A stretch of DNA of 16,325 nucleotides from Sulfurovum sp. (GTDB lineage Bacteria; Campylobacterota; Campylobacteria; Campylobacterales; Sulfurovaceae), in assembly GCA_027046415.1 (NCBI GenBank), contig JALTYW010000049.1, positions 3,374 through 19,698 of the forward strand, in the 5' to 3' direction. Positions 6,467 to 14,628 of the stretch are shown piece after piece. The translations under genes and the position numbers were made by a program. A model generated the notes under the pieces. That model was not told the DNA's origin, ran no database searches, and saw nothing but the letters and a program-made list of their open reading frames with translations. Numbering within the stretch: the first letter of the stretch is position 1; each line of letters starts with the position of its first letter.

Positions 6467-8158
6467 ATGACATTGACCACCCGTACTGGCGAAGTTGCTG
6501 AATGGGACTACCTTTCCCATGTTCACTATGCAGATCCTTTCAACGATGTAAGACTTGACATCATTATCAGTAATGACAAACAGACATGGAAAGTGCCTGC
6601 ATTCTGGAGAGGCAAAGAGCGGTGGAGTGTACGGTTTAGCGCACCAGAGCCAGGGCTCTATAGCGTACGCAGCCTATGCTCGGACAAAGAGAATACCTCA
6701 CTGCATAACATCATACATACCCTGCATATCGAACCCTCCGAGACAGGAACACACAAAGCGCTTACAATCAGTTCAGATAAAAATATACTTCAGTATGATA
6801 ACGGTGATCCTTTTCTCTGGCTTGGAGATACCTGGTGGATGGGGCTGAGCGACCGGCTGCACTATCCTGAGGAGTTTCATGTGCTGTCACAGGACAGAAG
6901 AGAGAAAGGCTTCAATGTTATCCTCCTTGTTGCAGGACTTTACCCCGATATGGATGCCTTCGATGCACGGGCTGCCAACCAAAGCGGATTCGTCTGGGAA
7001 GAGGGATTTACCCGTATCAACCCTGCCTTTTTCGATGAAGCGGATGCGCGCATCTTCCACCTTGTTTCTGAAGGATTCATCCCCTGCATCGTAGGTGCAT
7101 GGGGATACTACCTCCTTAAGATGGGTAAGGAAAAAATGTGCCGCCATTGGGAGTACCTTATCGCCCGCTGGGGAGCTTACCCTGTTGTCTGGTGTGCCGC
7201 AGGGGAGGCAGCTATGCCCTACTATCTCAGCGAAACACCTGAACAGGACAAAGCAAAACAGATCAAAGGCTGGACAGAAATCGTACGTTTCATCCGTGAA
7301 CGGGATCCTTTCAGACGTCCAGTCACCATCCATCCTACCGAGGTGGGACGTGACCAGATCACCCAGCCCGAACTGCTTGACTTTGAGCTGCTTCAGGCAG
7401 GCCACAACGGATACAAAAGCATCTTCTGGGGGGCAAAGCTGCTGCATCAGGCAATACAAAGAACCCCCAAAATGCCCGTTGTCATGGGGGAAATAAACTA
7501 TGAGGGGATCATCCACGATACCGGGGCGGAGATGCAGCGGTTCGCTTTCTGGAGCAGTCTGCTCGGCGGCGCAGTCGGGTTTACCTACGGCGCCAACGGT
7601 ATTTGGCAGGTCAATACGCCCAAAATACCTTTCGGTTCTTCGCCACATGGCGGATGCTGGGGAAATACCCCATGGCAGGAGGCCATGAAGCTGCCGGGCT
7701 CACGACAGATAGGGCTTGCAAAAGCCTTGCTTGAGACACTGCCCTGGGAACAGATGCAGCCCAGACCCGACTGGATCACACCTTCAGGCAGTCATGCAGA
7801 ACGCGAGACACCGTATATCGCCGGTATAGGTGAACTGTTGCGCATTGTCTACTTTTATGGTCCGGTATATCCGTGGTCAAGGCGCTATACACTGCTTGCA
7901 CTTGAAGCCCATATCGCCTATGAGGCCTACTTCTGGGATCCAAGAACTGCACAGCGCTACCCTTTAGGTATGGTCACTGCCACGGCAGAGGGGGCATGGG
8001 ACATCCCTCCTCTGCCTACCTTTGAGGACTGGGTTCTGGTACTGCAGGCACGCTTTGCAGAGGCAAGTGCTGCACCACTACCCAAAAGAGGAAGATTCAC
8101 ACGTATGATCCCGCTCTTTATCCGACAGTTGCTCAAACGTCTGCTGCATCGCAGCTAA
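6467..8158 (+). CDS. DUF5060/DUF4038 glycoside-hydrolase-like protein (GH140-like), no signal peptide
   Basis: 563 residues from ATG 6467; AGAGG (6455-6459) is well spaced for this ATG and too close for GTG 6461. An N-terminal beta domain (about 1-95, DUF5060-like, with FWRGKERWSVRFSAPEPG) precedes a TIM barrel (about 100-440, DUF4038-like). The barrel has LWLGDTWWMGLSDR (117-130), DRREKGFNVILL, HWEYLIARWGAYPVVW, Glu247 in AAGEA and Glu342 in VVMGEINYEG. The two Glu are positioned as plausible acid/base and nucleophile of a clan-A hydrolase. A third beta domain (about 445-530) resembles the collagen-binding-like domain that often follows DUF4038. The C-terminus (about 540-563) is strongly basic and amphipathic (FIRQLLKRLL) and may bind membrane. 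There is no signal peptide or TM segment, so it is probably cytoplasmic, unlike most relatives, which are secreted. The substrate is unknown. An editing, trimming or transglycosylating role on the nascent glycan is conceivable. Confidence 0.75.
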   Translation: MTLTTRTGEVAEWDYLSHVHYADPFNDVRLDIIISNDKQTWKVPAFWRGKERWSVRFSAPEPGLYSVRSLCSDKENTSLHNIIHTLHIEPSETGTHKALTISSDKNILQYDNGDPFLWLGDTWWMGLSDRLHYPEEFHVLSQDRREKGFNVILLVAGLYPDMDAFDARAANQSGFVWEEGFTRINPAFFDEADARIFHLVSEGFIPCIVGAWGYYLLKMGKEKMCRHWEYLIARWGAYPVVWCAAGEAAMPYYLSETPEQDKAKQIKGWTEIVRFIRERDPFRRPVTIHPTEVGRDQITQPELLDFELLQAGHNGYKSIFWGAKLLHQAIQRTPKMPVVMGEINYEGIIHDTGAEMQRFAFWSSLLGGAVGFTYGANGIWQVNTPKIPFGSSPHGGCWGNTPWQEAMKLPGSRQIGLAKALLETLPWEQMQPRPDWITPSGSHAERETPYIAGIGELLRIVYFYGPVYPWSRRYTLLALEAHIAYEAYFWDPRTAQRYPLGMVTATAEGAWDIPPLPTFEDWVLVLQARFAEASAAPLPKRGRFTRMIPLFIRQLLKRLLHRS

Positions 8159-8181
8159 CTGTAACTTCATACAATAATGAG

Positions 8182-8187
8182 TATAAT
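8182..8187 (+). promoter_or_regulatory. Candidate sigma-70 -10 box for the methyltransferase/kinase-GT segment
   Basis: A perfect TATAAT lies in the 78-base gap between the hydrolase stop (8158) and the methyltransferase start (8237). This is the largest gene-free gap in the second half of the window. The context GTATAAT matches the first candidate at 399-405. No convincing -35 is seen (TGTAAC at 8160-8165 is weak). Transcription would start near 8194. No terminator-like hairpin with a T run is visible in the gap, so it would be an added promoter inside a longer transcript. Confidence 0.5.
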
Positions 8188-8236
8188 ATCGTTAAAACAG
8201 TAAGCCCCAAACAAGCGGGTATGACAAAGAAGTGTG

Positions 8237-9127
8237 ATGAGCGCAACATTCAATTTGGATTTCTATACCGGAACGGACACCTACAGTGACGGGTCAGTCG
8301 AAGATGAACTTCTGGAGATCGTCAAACGGACAGATGACTACAGTGAGATTCTCGCCTCCGAGGATCGCTGGCCGATTCTCTACCATCTCTCTCCCATACG
8401 CCAGAATATCATCAACTGGTATCCCTTCAAAAGTGATGCAAGCTGTCTTGAAATAGGTGGGGGATGCGGTGCCATCACCGGTGCACTGTGCGAGAAACTC
8501 GCCAAAGTCAAAGTGGTCGAGCTCTCCAAACGCCGTGCAAGTATCCTTTATGAACGGCATAAAAAGTATGACCATCTCGAAGTCTTTGTCGGCAACCTCA
8601 ATGACATTGTTTTTGAAGAAAAATTCGACTACATCACCCTCAACGGCGTACTCGAGTATGCAGGTTCATTTACAAAGACCAATGACCCTTATGCCGATTT
8701 TCTAAAACAGATCAAACAGTATCTCAAACCCGACGGAAAACTTATTATCGCTATAGAGAACCGGTACGGCATGAAATATTTTGCCGGTGCGAAAGAGGAT
8801 CATACCGCCAAAGCGTTTGACGGTATCACAGGATATATCGGCAACGATACGGTACGCACTTTCGGGAAGAAAGAGCTTGAAGAGCTTCTGGCAAGAAGCG
8901 GTTATCCGATGCAATCCTTTTACTACCCCCATCCCGACTATAAAATGCCTATGGAGATCTTCTCTTCCGATTGGCTGCCTTCACCGACGACACTGCTCTC
9001 TCCAGCTCCAAATTTCGATTATGAGCGCTATGAGCTTTTTAACGAAACCGAAGCCTATAAAGGAATCATCGAGAATGGACAGTTCGAGTTTTTTGCGAAT
9101 TCCTTTCTTGTCATATGCGGAGAATAG
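8237..9127 (+). CDS. Class I SAM-dependent methyltransferase
   Basis: 296 residues. ATG 8237 is preferred over GTG 8234 because AAAGAAG (8226-8232) is better spaced. SAM-binding motif I is CLEIGGGCGAITGAL (70-84), with the acidic ribose-binding residue in VKVVELS (Glu95). DYITLNGVLEY (131-141) forms the motif IV region and IAIENRYGMKYFAGAKEDHT (171-190) follows, a recognisable subfamily block. The C-terminal part (YYPHPDYKMP, SSDWLPSP) is also typical of this subfamily. It ends directly at the ATG of the next gene (TAGATG), which encodes a kinase-like domain fused to glycosyltransferases. In the chain terminator WbdD a methyltransferase and a kinase domain are joined in one protein and cap the glycan with methyl-phosphate, so a capping role is plausible here. 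Methylation of an internal sugar is the main alternative. Confidence 0.85.
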   Translation: MSATFNLDFYTGTDTYSDGSVEDELLEIVKRTDDYSEILASEDRWPILYHLSPIRQNIINWYPFKSDASCLEIGGGCGAITGALCEKLAKVKVVELSKRRASILYERHKKYDHLEVFVGNLNDIVFEEKFDYITLNGVLEYAGSFTKTNDPYADFLKQIKQYLKPDGKLIIAIENRYGMKYFAGAKEDHTAKAFDGITGYIGNDTVRTFGKKELEELLARSGYPMQSFYYPHPDYKMPMEIFSSDWLPSPTTLLSPAPNFDYERYELFNETEAYKGIIENGQFEFFANSFLVICGE

Positions 9128-11827
9128 ATGAAAATACTATATATCAAAAACAACAGCGAACGCAACAGAGCCTTTCAGCTTAGAACCACCATTTACGAAA
9201 AAGATGGAGATCGATATGTCACCAAAGAGGCGATAACCCCGGAGGCACGATCCCATATTGCGCGGATGAAAGAGAACCGAAAGAGACTCTCTGAAAGTAT
9301 CGTCGATCCCTCTTTCAAACTAGTTGATATTGTCTCTGAAACGGAAGAGAGTCTGACATTTTCTTTTATCGAAGGGGTAAGCTTTGAAAGTATGTTCCAT
9401 CAGGCACAGCATAACCCCACGGCGCTCAAAGCACTTTTTGAACGTTACACATCCATACTTCAGAACACATTTCAAACCACACAGTTTGACCACACCACAA
9501 TGATCACAGAGGAGATGAAAAGACTTTTCGGTGACCTTGACTACAGTATACTTGACGGGACACTGTGCTACAACGGCATCTGCAATATCGACATGATCCT
9601 CTCCAACCTTATTGAAAAGGACGGAAACGTCTATCTGATAGACTATGAGTGGGCGTATACACTCAACCTGCCGGTGGACTACATCCTTCACCGTACCTTC
9701 CAACTGCTTCCCAAAACTTATCAGGAGAGACTTGATATAAACTTTGACCATCCGCTCCTCTACCATAAAATGGAACGCCACTTCATCGACCATTATGTCA
9801 TGAAAGATGGATTCTACTTCCAAAAAAACCGCTATATGAAACGAAACACACCCATCAGCGAACACATCCGGATCAAGGAGGAGCACATTGGTCAGCTTGA
9901 GCAGCATGTGGAGGATCTCGCAGCAGAAAACCGCCGTATTGACGACAGGCTTCGTGAAACACTCGACAAACTCAACGAAACAGGTGAAGCCCTTGGCTAT
10001 GCACAGCGTGTCATCACGTTGCGTGATCAGCAGATCGAGTCTCTGCGTATCAAAAACCGTCTGAAAAATGCTGTCAAAAAACTTGTACCCGGAATGCAGC
10101 CCAATCATGTACCTGACACTCCGGAGGAGGCTTTTGGCTCAGAACCTGCTCAGGAAACCGGCTATTGCTATCGTGCACCGGAACTGACGGAAACGATCAA
10201 AGAAGAGATACTGCATTTTGAAAAAAAGCCTCTCATCTCACTGATCATGCCTGTCTACAATGTCGATCCGAAATGGCTGAAGAAGGCACTCGAGTCGATA
10301 GAAGCACAGTGGTACGAGAACTGGGAGCTCTGTATCGCCGATGACAAAAGTACCAATAAGTCGACCATTGCATATCTGGAGAGCATTTCCAATCCAAAAA
10401 TAAAAATTACCCGTCTTGAGGAGAATCTTAACATTTCGGGAGCATCCAATGCAGCACTTCAGTCTGCAGAGGGTGAGTACATCGTTTTAATGGACAATGA
10501 TGATGAAATTACGCCGAATGCACTTTATGAGGTGGTCAAGTGCATCAATGAAACAGGAGCCGACTTCATTTACAGTGACGAGGACTTCATCTCTCCTGAA
10601 GAACAGTATATCAACCCCCATTTCAAACCGGACTTCTCTCCTGACCTGCTTCTCTCCCACAACTACATCACCCATCTCAGTTGCTTCAAACGTGCACTCC
10701 TTGATGAGGCAGGCCACTTCAACCCTGCCTATGACGGAGCACAGGACTATGAGCTATTTTTGAGGCTGACTGAAAAAGCAGCCAACATTCAGCACATTCC
10801 AAAAGTCCTCTACCACTGGAGAATGCTGGAGAGCTCTACCAGTCTCAACAGTGAAGCCAAGCCTGAAGCCCTTGAACGGGGAAAACATCTGCTCGAAGAG
10901 ACACTAAAGCGCAGGGGTATCGACGGAAAGGTGGAATATGGCAACATGAACCACTATTTCCGTGTTCGCTACACCATTCAAAACAACCCGCTTATCAGCA
11001 TCGTCATCCCCTTCAAGGACAAACCAGAACTGCTTGAAATGTGCATCAACTCCATACTTGAGAAATCAACCTATACCAACTACGAGATCATCGGTATCAG
11101 CAATAACTCAGAGGAGGAATCCACCTTTGCCTCTATGCTGAGACTCGAACAAAAAGACCCGAGGGTCAGATTTTACGAATACAATGTCCCCTTCAACTAT
11201 GCTCAGATCAACAACTATGCGGTCGATACCTATGCCAAAGGGGAGCATGTACTGCTGCTGAACAATGATATAGAGGTCATCACTCCTGACTGGATCGAGG
11301 CGATGCTCGAACACTCCCAGAGAAAAGAGATAGGATGTGTAGGGGCAAAACTCTACTACCCGGATGACACTATCCAGCATGCAGGGATCATCATCGGTCT
11401 TGGCGGCTACGCCGGGCATTCGCACAAAACATACCCTCGTGAAAACCCAGGCTACTTCAACCGGTTGAGTGTTGTACAGAATCTCAGTGCCGTCACCGCC
11501 GCCTGTCTGATGATCGAAAAACATATCTACCAGGAAGTCGGTGGAATGGATGAGGTAAACTTCAAAGTTGCCTACAACGATGTGGATTTCTGTCTGCGGG
11601 TCATGGAGGCGGGGTACTACAACCTCTTCACCCCCTATGCACAGATGTATCACCATGAGTCCGTCTCAAGAGGATATGAGACAACACCGGAGAAAATCGC
11701 ACGTTTCCAGACAGAAAAAGATGCACTCTACAAACGCCATAAAGCTATTCTCGATAACGGTGATCCATACTACAATCCGAATCTGACACATGATGATGAA
11801 AGTTTTACGCCATGCATAAACCCATAA
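9128..11827 (+). CDS. Kinase-like domain, coiled coil and two GT2 glycosyltransferase domains in one protein
   Basis: 899 residues. Residues 1-240 look like a small-molecule or protein-kinase-fold domain: Lys33 in YVTKEA, a hinge-like FIEGVSFESM (80-89), Asp155 and Asn160 in CNIDMILSN (spacing DxxxxN), and Asp172 in LIDYEW, matching the catalytic-loop and metal-binding positions of the fold. Residues about 243-315 form a coiled coil rich in E, L, R and Q, followed by a basic patch (LKNAVKKLV) and a flexible linker (320-365). GT2 domain 1 (about 368-600) has SLIMPVYN, DNDDE (456-460) and GAQDYELFLRL. GT2 domain 2 (about 620-860) has SIVIPFKDK, LLLNNDIEV (709-717; NND in place of DxD, as in several rhamnosyl/galactosyl transferases) and NDVDFCLRVMEAGY. 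The protein probably extends the glycan, with the kinase-like part acting with the methyltransferase. Its end overlaps the next gene by 16 bases. Confidence 0.85.
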   Translation: MKILYIKNNSERNRAFQLRTTIYEKDGDRYVTKEAITPEARSHIARMKENRKRLSESIVDPSFKLVDIVSETEESLTFSFIEGVSFESMFHQAQHNPTALKALFERYTSILQNTFQTTQFDHTTMITEEMKRLFGDLDYSILDGTLCYNGICNIDMILSNLIEKDGNVYLIDYEWAYTLNLPVDYILHRTFQLLPKTYQERLDINFDHPLLYHKMERHFIDHYVMKDGFYFQKNRYMKRNTPISEHIRIKEEHIGQLEQHVEDLAAENRRIDDRLRETLDKLNETGEALGYAQRVITLRDQQIESLRIKNRLKNAVKKLVPGMQPNHVPDTPEEAFGSEPAQETGYCYRAPELTETIKEEILHFEKKPLISLIMPVYNVDPKWLKKALESIEAQWYENWELCIADDKSTNKSTIAYLESISNPKIKITRLEENLNISGASNAALQSAEGEYIVLMDNDDEITPNALYEVVKCINETGADFIYSDEDFISPEEQYINPHFKPDFSPDLLLSHNYITHLSCFKRALLDEAGHFNPAYDGAQDYELFLRLTEKAANIQHIPKVLYHWRMLESSTSLNSEAKPEALERGKHLLEETLKRRGIDGKVEYGNMNHYFRVRYTIQNNPLISIVIPFKDKPELLEMCINSILEKSTYTNYEIIGISNNSEEESTFASMLRLEQKDPRVRFYEYNVPFNYAQINNYAVDTYAKGEHVLLLNNDIEVITPDWIEAMLEHSQRKEIGCVGAKLYYPDDTIQHAGIIIGLGGYAGHSHKTYPRENPGYFNRLSVVQNLSAVTAACLMIEKHIYQEVGGMDEVNFKVAYNDVDFCLRVMEAGYYNLFTPYAQMYHHESVSRGYETTPEKIARFQTEKDALYKRHKAILDNGDPYYNPNLTHDDESFTPCINP

Positions 11828-13665
11828 TCTCTGCCCTTTTTACTGTTTTTCTCCACCTTGCAGCGGTACTGGTGCTTTATCTTCTGCTAATACTCACACT
11901 GGATAATAAGACCACCCTTATTCTGCAAATGTCCGCAGAGAACAATGCACCGCTGCAGACCGAGATCTACTATACCCGCGAAGGAGAACCGTTTACAGAT
12001 GCTAAAATGATCAGTGCCGAGAAAACAAACGGTACCCTCTACTACTTTACACTTCCCCCGTTTGACAGCTTCAACTATATTAGACTCGATCCTGCAAAAA
12101 ACAGACAGAAAATCAAAATCGACAATGATATTCTCATCATCACATCGCACTGGTTTACAAAACAGGTTTTTAAAGCCGATATCAAAAAGGCACAGCCGTC
12201 ACACCAGATCACCCACTACAGCATCAACAACAACGGTATCACCTTTGAGACAACAGGGAACGATCCCCAATTAAACCTCAATCTGTCACATACGCTGCTC
12301 TACAGTACGAAGGACTACCATATAGAAAGAGCCCTTCTGGCTCTGATCCTCTACTTGGCTACACTCTTTCTCTACAAAACATTCAAAGGCGCTTCTCCAA
12401 ATAACTATACTGTCAGCAAACTTATTCTCTATGCACTCTTTCTCTCATTGAGCTTTCTGAAGGTAAGTTACTACAAAGAGCATGTACGTTTTATCTATAC
12501 TCCGGATGTTGTCGCTCACTTTTCATATGTCAGGGATATGTCCGTAGAGCCTACCCTGATACCTGAGTTTGAACATATGTATATGGTCACAAACAAAAAT
12601 GCGGGGAACTATCTTGGTCACCCTCCTCTATACTACCTGCTGATGAGTCTTGCCTACGACAACAAATCTACCAGTGTACGCAATATGGACCACATGCAGT
12701 CTGTCAACATGATGCTTTTCCTGCTCTCGATGCTGCTGCTGTGTTATATGGTGTTTAAAAGCGATATGCCTATCCTTGGCCATTTTACCTATCTCAGCAT
12801 CATTGTATCCATACCTATGCATGCCTATCTCGGAGCCGCTCTCACAAACGACAATTTGGCATTTTTAGGAGGTATCCTTTTTCTAATCGGTCTGAAAAGC
12901 TTTCTTGAAAAAGAGGATATGCAGAGCTATATACTGCTGCTTGCCGGCACATTCATTGCCTTCTTCAGCAAACTGACCGCTGCACTTTTAATATTTTTTG
13001 CACTCGTCTACCTTCTTGGATACTTCTATAAAAAACGTTCTCTTCCACGCCTGAACAGATGGCATATCATCCTGCTGGCACTGACCACTGTACCGATTGT
13101 ACTCTATCAACTGCATATTCTGTTCCACTATCATGCCATTATTCCGACACTGAATATCACGCATCCACAGGAGTATCTGCATTCTGTTTACTATATTCCC
13201 GAAGAGAAACGCCACTATATGACCTTTGGACAATGGCTCGAACTTTACTGGCACGGCATCCAGTCAGGATGGTTCGGTATACACTCTCACCACTCGCTCT
13301 ACAAACATCATATCTTCGGCTATATCGGACTGTTTGCTCTGCACATGATGGCTATTATCGCACTTTTCTTCCCTTGTCGCGAAAAAGAGAGAGCCCTGTG
13401 TCTGACGGGAAAACTTGCACTCTTTGCACTGTTTTCCGTAGCACTGATACAGCTTCTTTTTGGATATAAAACCCATTTGCACAGCGGATATACGGGAGGA
13501 CTACAGCCGCGCTATTTATTACCTTTTATGGTTGGGTTCGCTATAATGGCAACAATTTTTGTGAATAAATTCAATAAATCTTTTCTATTTACAATTGCAG
13601 TGATCACACTCTGTATCCATGCAATCTATTCAGATTTCTTTTATTTTATACAATACTACCGATAG
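11812..13665 (+). CDS. GT-C fold membrane glycosyltransferase (PMT/DUF2142-like) with N-terminal periplasmic domain
   Basis: 617 residues. TM1 is at about 8-29. A soluble domain (about 31-165) contains FNYIRLDP (87-94) and TTGNDPQLNL (147-156), clearly similar to the corresponding part of the protein at 3022-4860. About ten TM segments follow from residue 172. The first large loop after TM2/3 has the GT-C hallmark YTPDVVAHFSYVRDM (Asp232, His236) and then GHPPLYYLLM (269-278). QPRYLLPFM near the end (565-573) is typical of PMT/DUF2142-like transferases. Such enzymes use polyprenyl-phosphate sugars at the periplasmic face of the inner membrane. The next gene encodes a likely producer of such a donor, so the two probably act in sequence. 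The ATG at 11812 lies within the end of the preceding gene; its ribosome binding site is weak, suggesting translational coupling. Confidence 0.78.
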   Translation: MHKPIISALFTVFLHLAAVLVLYLLLILTLDNKTTLILQMSAENNAPLQTEIYYTREGEPFTDAKMISAEKTNGTLYYFTLPPFDSFNYIRLDPAKNRQKIKIDNDILIITSHWFTKQVFKADIKKAQPSHQITHYSINNNGITFETTGNDPQLNLNLSHTLLYSTKDYHIERALLALILYLATLFLYKTFKGASPNNYTVSKLILYALFLSLSFLKVSYYKEHVRFIYTPDVVAHFSYVRDMSVEPTLIPEFEHMYMVTNKNAGNYLGHPPLYYLLMSLAYDNKSTSVRNMDHMQSVNMMLFLLSMLLLCYMVFKSDMPILGHFTYLSIIVSIPMHAYLGAALTNDNLAFLGGILFLIGLKSFLEKEDMQSYILLLAGTFIAFFSKLTAALLIFFALVYLLGYFYKKRSLPRLNRWHIILLALTTVPIVLYQLHILFHYHAIIPTLNITHPQEYLHSVYYIPEEKRHYMTFGQWLELYWHGIQSGWFGIHSHHSLYKHHIFGYIGLFALHMMAIIALFFPCREKERALCLTGKLALFALFSVALIQLLFGYKTHLHSGYTGGLQPRYLLPFMVGFAIMATIFVNKFNKSFLFTIAVITLCIHAIYSDFFYFIQYYR

Positions 13666-13677
13666 GAGCTGCTCTTT

Positions 13678-14628
13678 ATGAAACTTATCATCCAAATCCC
13701 CTGCTACAATGAGGCCGAAACACTTGCCATCGCACTTGGGGCACTACCAAGAGAAGTCGAAGGTTTCGATACAGTAGAGTGGCTTATCATCAATGACGGT
13801 AGCACGGACGATACCGTAAAGGTAGCAAAAGAGTGCGGCGTAGACCACATCGTCGACTTCAAACACAATCAGGGACTTGCCAAAGGGTTCATGGCAGGCA
13901 TCAAGGAGTGTCTCAGGCAGGGTGCCGATGTCATTGTCAACACCGATGCAGACAACCAGTATGAGGCAAAGGATATTCCAAAACTCGTTAAACCTATTTT
14001 GGAACATAAAGCAGAATATGTTATCGGTGCGCGTCCGATTGATAAAACAGAGCACTTTTCGACAACAAAAAAACTGTTGCAGAAGCTTGGTTCATGGGTG
14101 GTACGAAAAGCAAGCCGTACCGATATCCCTGACGCACCAAGCGGTTTCAGGGCAATGAGCCGCGAATGTGCTATGCAGCTCAATGTCTATAACAACTACA
14201 CCTATACACTGGAGACCATTATTCAAGCGGGACAGAAAAATATGGCAATCACCTCCGTTCCCATTCGTACCAACGAGGATCTGAGACCTTCGCGCCTGCT
14301 TTCAAGCATCCCAAACTATATCAAAAAATCGGTCGTTACCATTGTACGTATCTCTGTAGTATACAAATCTTTCCAGTTTTTCATGAGCATTGCTGCTATC
14401 CTGTTCGGAATGGGACTGCTGCTTGGATTGCGCTATCTCTACTTCTACTTTACTGGTGAAGGGGACGGGCATGTCCAGTCAGTCATTCTTGCCGGAGTAC
14501 TGATGGGCATGGGCTTTCAGACCGGTCTCATTGCATTCATTGCAGACCTGCTCTCCGTGAACAGAAAACTGCTTGAAGAGCTTCGGGTCGAACAGATGAA
14601 GAGTGCTTTGGAGAAAACTGAAAAGTAA
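13678..14628 (+). CDS. Polyprenyl-phosphate glycosyltransferase, GT2 (GtrB/DPM1-like)
   Basis: 316 residues, the usual length for GtrB-like enzymes. The GT-A domain (1-225) shows IQIPCYNEAETL (6-17), INDGSTDDT (38-46), NTDADNQY (88-95; DxD is Asp90-Ala-Asp92) and PSGFRAMSRE (154-163). Two TM helices (about 235-257 and 267-292) and a short charged tail follow. The family transfers a sugar from a nucleotide donor to undecaprenyl-phosphate on the cytoplasmic face, and the product is flipped and used by GT-C transferases. AGGAG (13664-13668), overlapping the preceding stop, gives a strong ribosome binding site nine bases before ATG 13678. The preceding gene is a GT-C protein, a natural consumer of the product. 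The sugar cannot be told from the sequence. Confidence 0.87.
   Translation: MKLIIQIPCYNEAETLAIALGALPREVEGFDTVEWLIINDGSTDDTVKVAKECGVDHIVDFKHNQGLAKGFMAGIKECLRQGADVIVNTDADNQYEAKDIPKLVKPILEHKAEYVIGARPIDKTEHFSTTKKLLQKLGSWVVRKASRTDIPDAPSGFRAMSRECAMQLNVYNNYTYTLETIIQAGQKNMAITSVPIRTNEDLRPSRLLSSIPNYIKKSVVTIVRISVVYKSFQFFMSIAAILFGMGLLLGLRYLYFYFTGEGDGHVQSVILAGVLMGMGFQTGLIAFIADLLSVNRKLLEELRVEQMKSALEKTEK

Noticed and set aside
6887..7648. Long minus-strand open frame (253 codons)
   Set aside because: It is antisense to the DUF4038 barrel, whose plus-strand frame has clear domain motifs; no independent support.
9320..10108. Long minus-strand open frame (262 codons)
   Set aside because: It lies wholly within the kinase/coiled-coil coding region, with no recognisable motif or promoter; it is a shadow of the real gene on the other strand.
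11108..11656. Minus-strand open frame (182 codons)
   Set aside because: It is antisense to the second GT2 domain, with no family features.
13542..13547. TATAAT inside the GT-C gene as a promoter for the GtrB-like gene
   Set aside because: It lies in coding sequence 131 bases before the next ATG, with no -35 box and no gene gap; chance occurrence is likely, though an internal promoter is not excluded.
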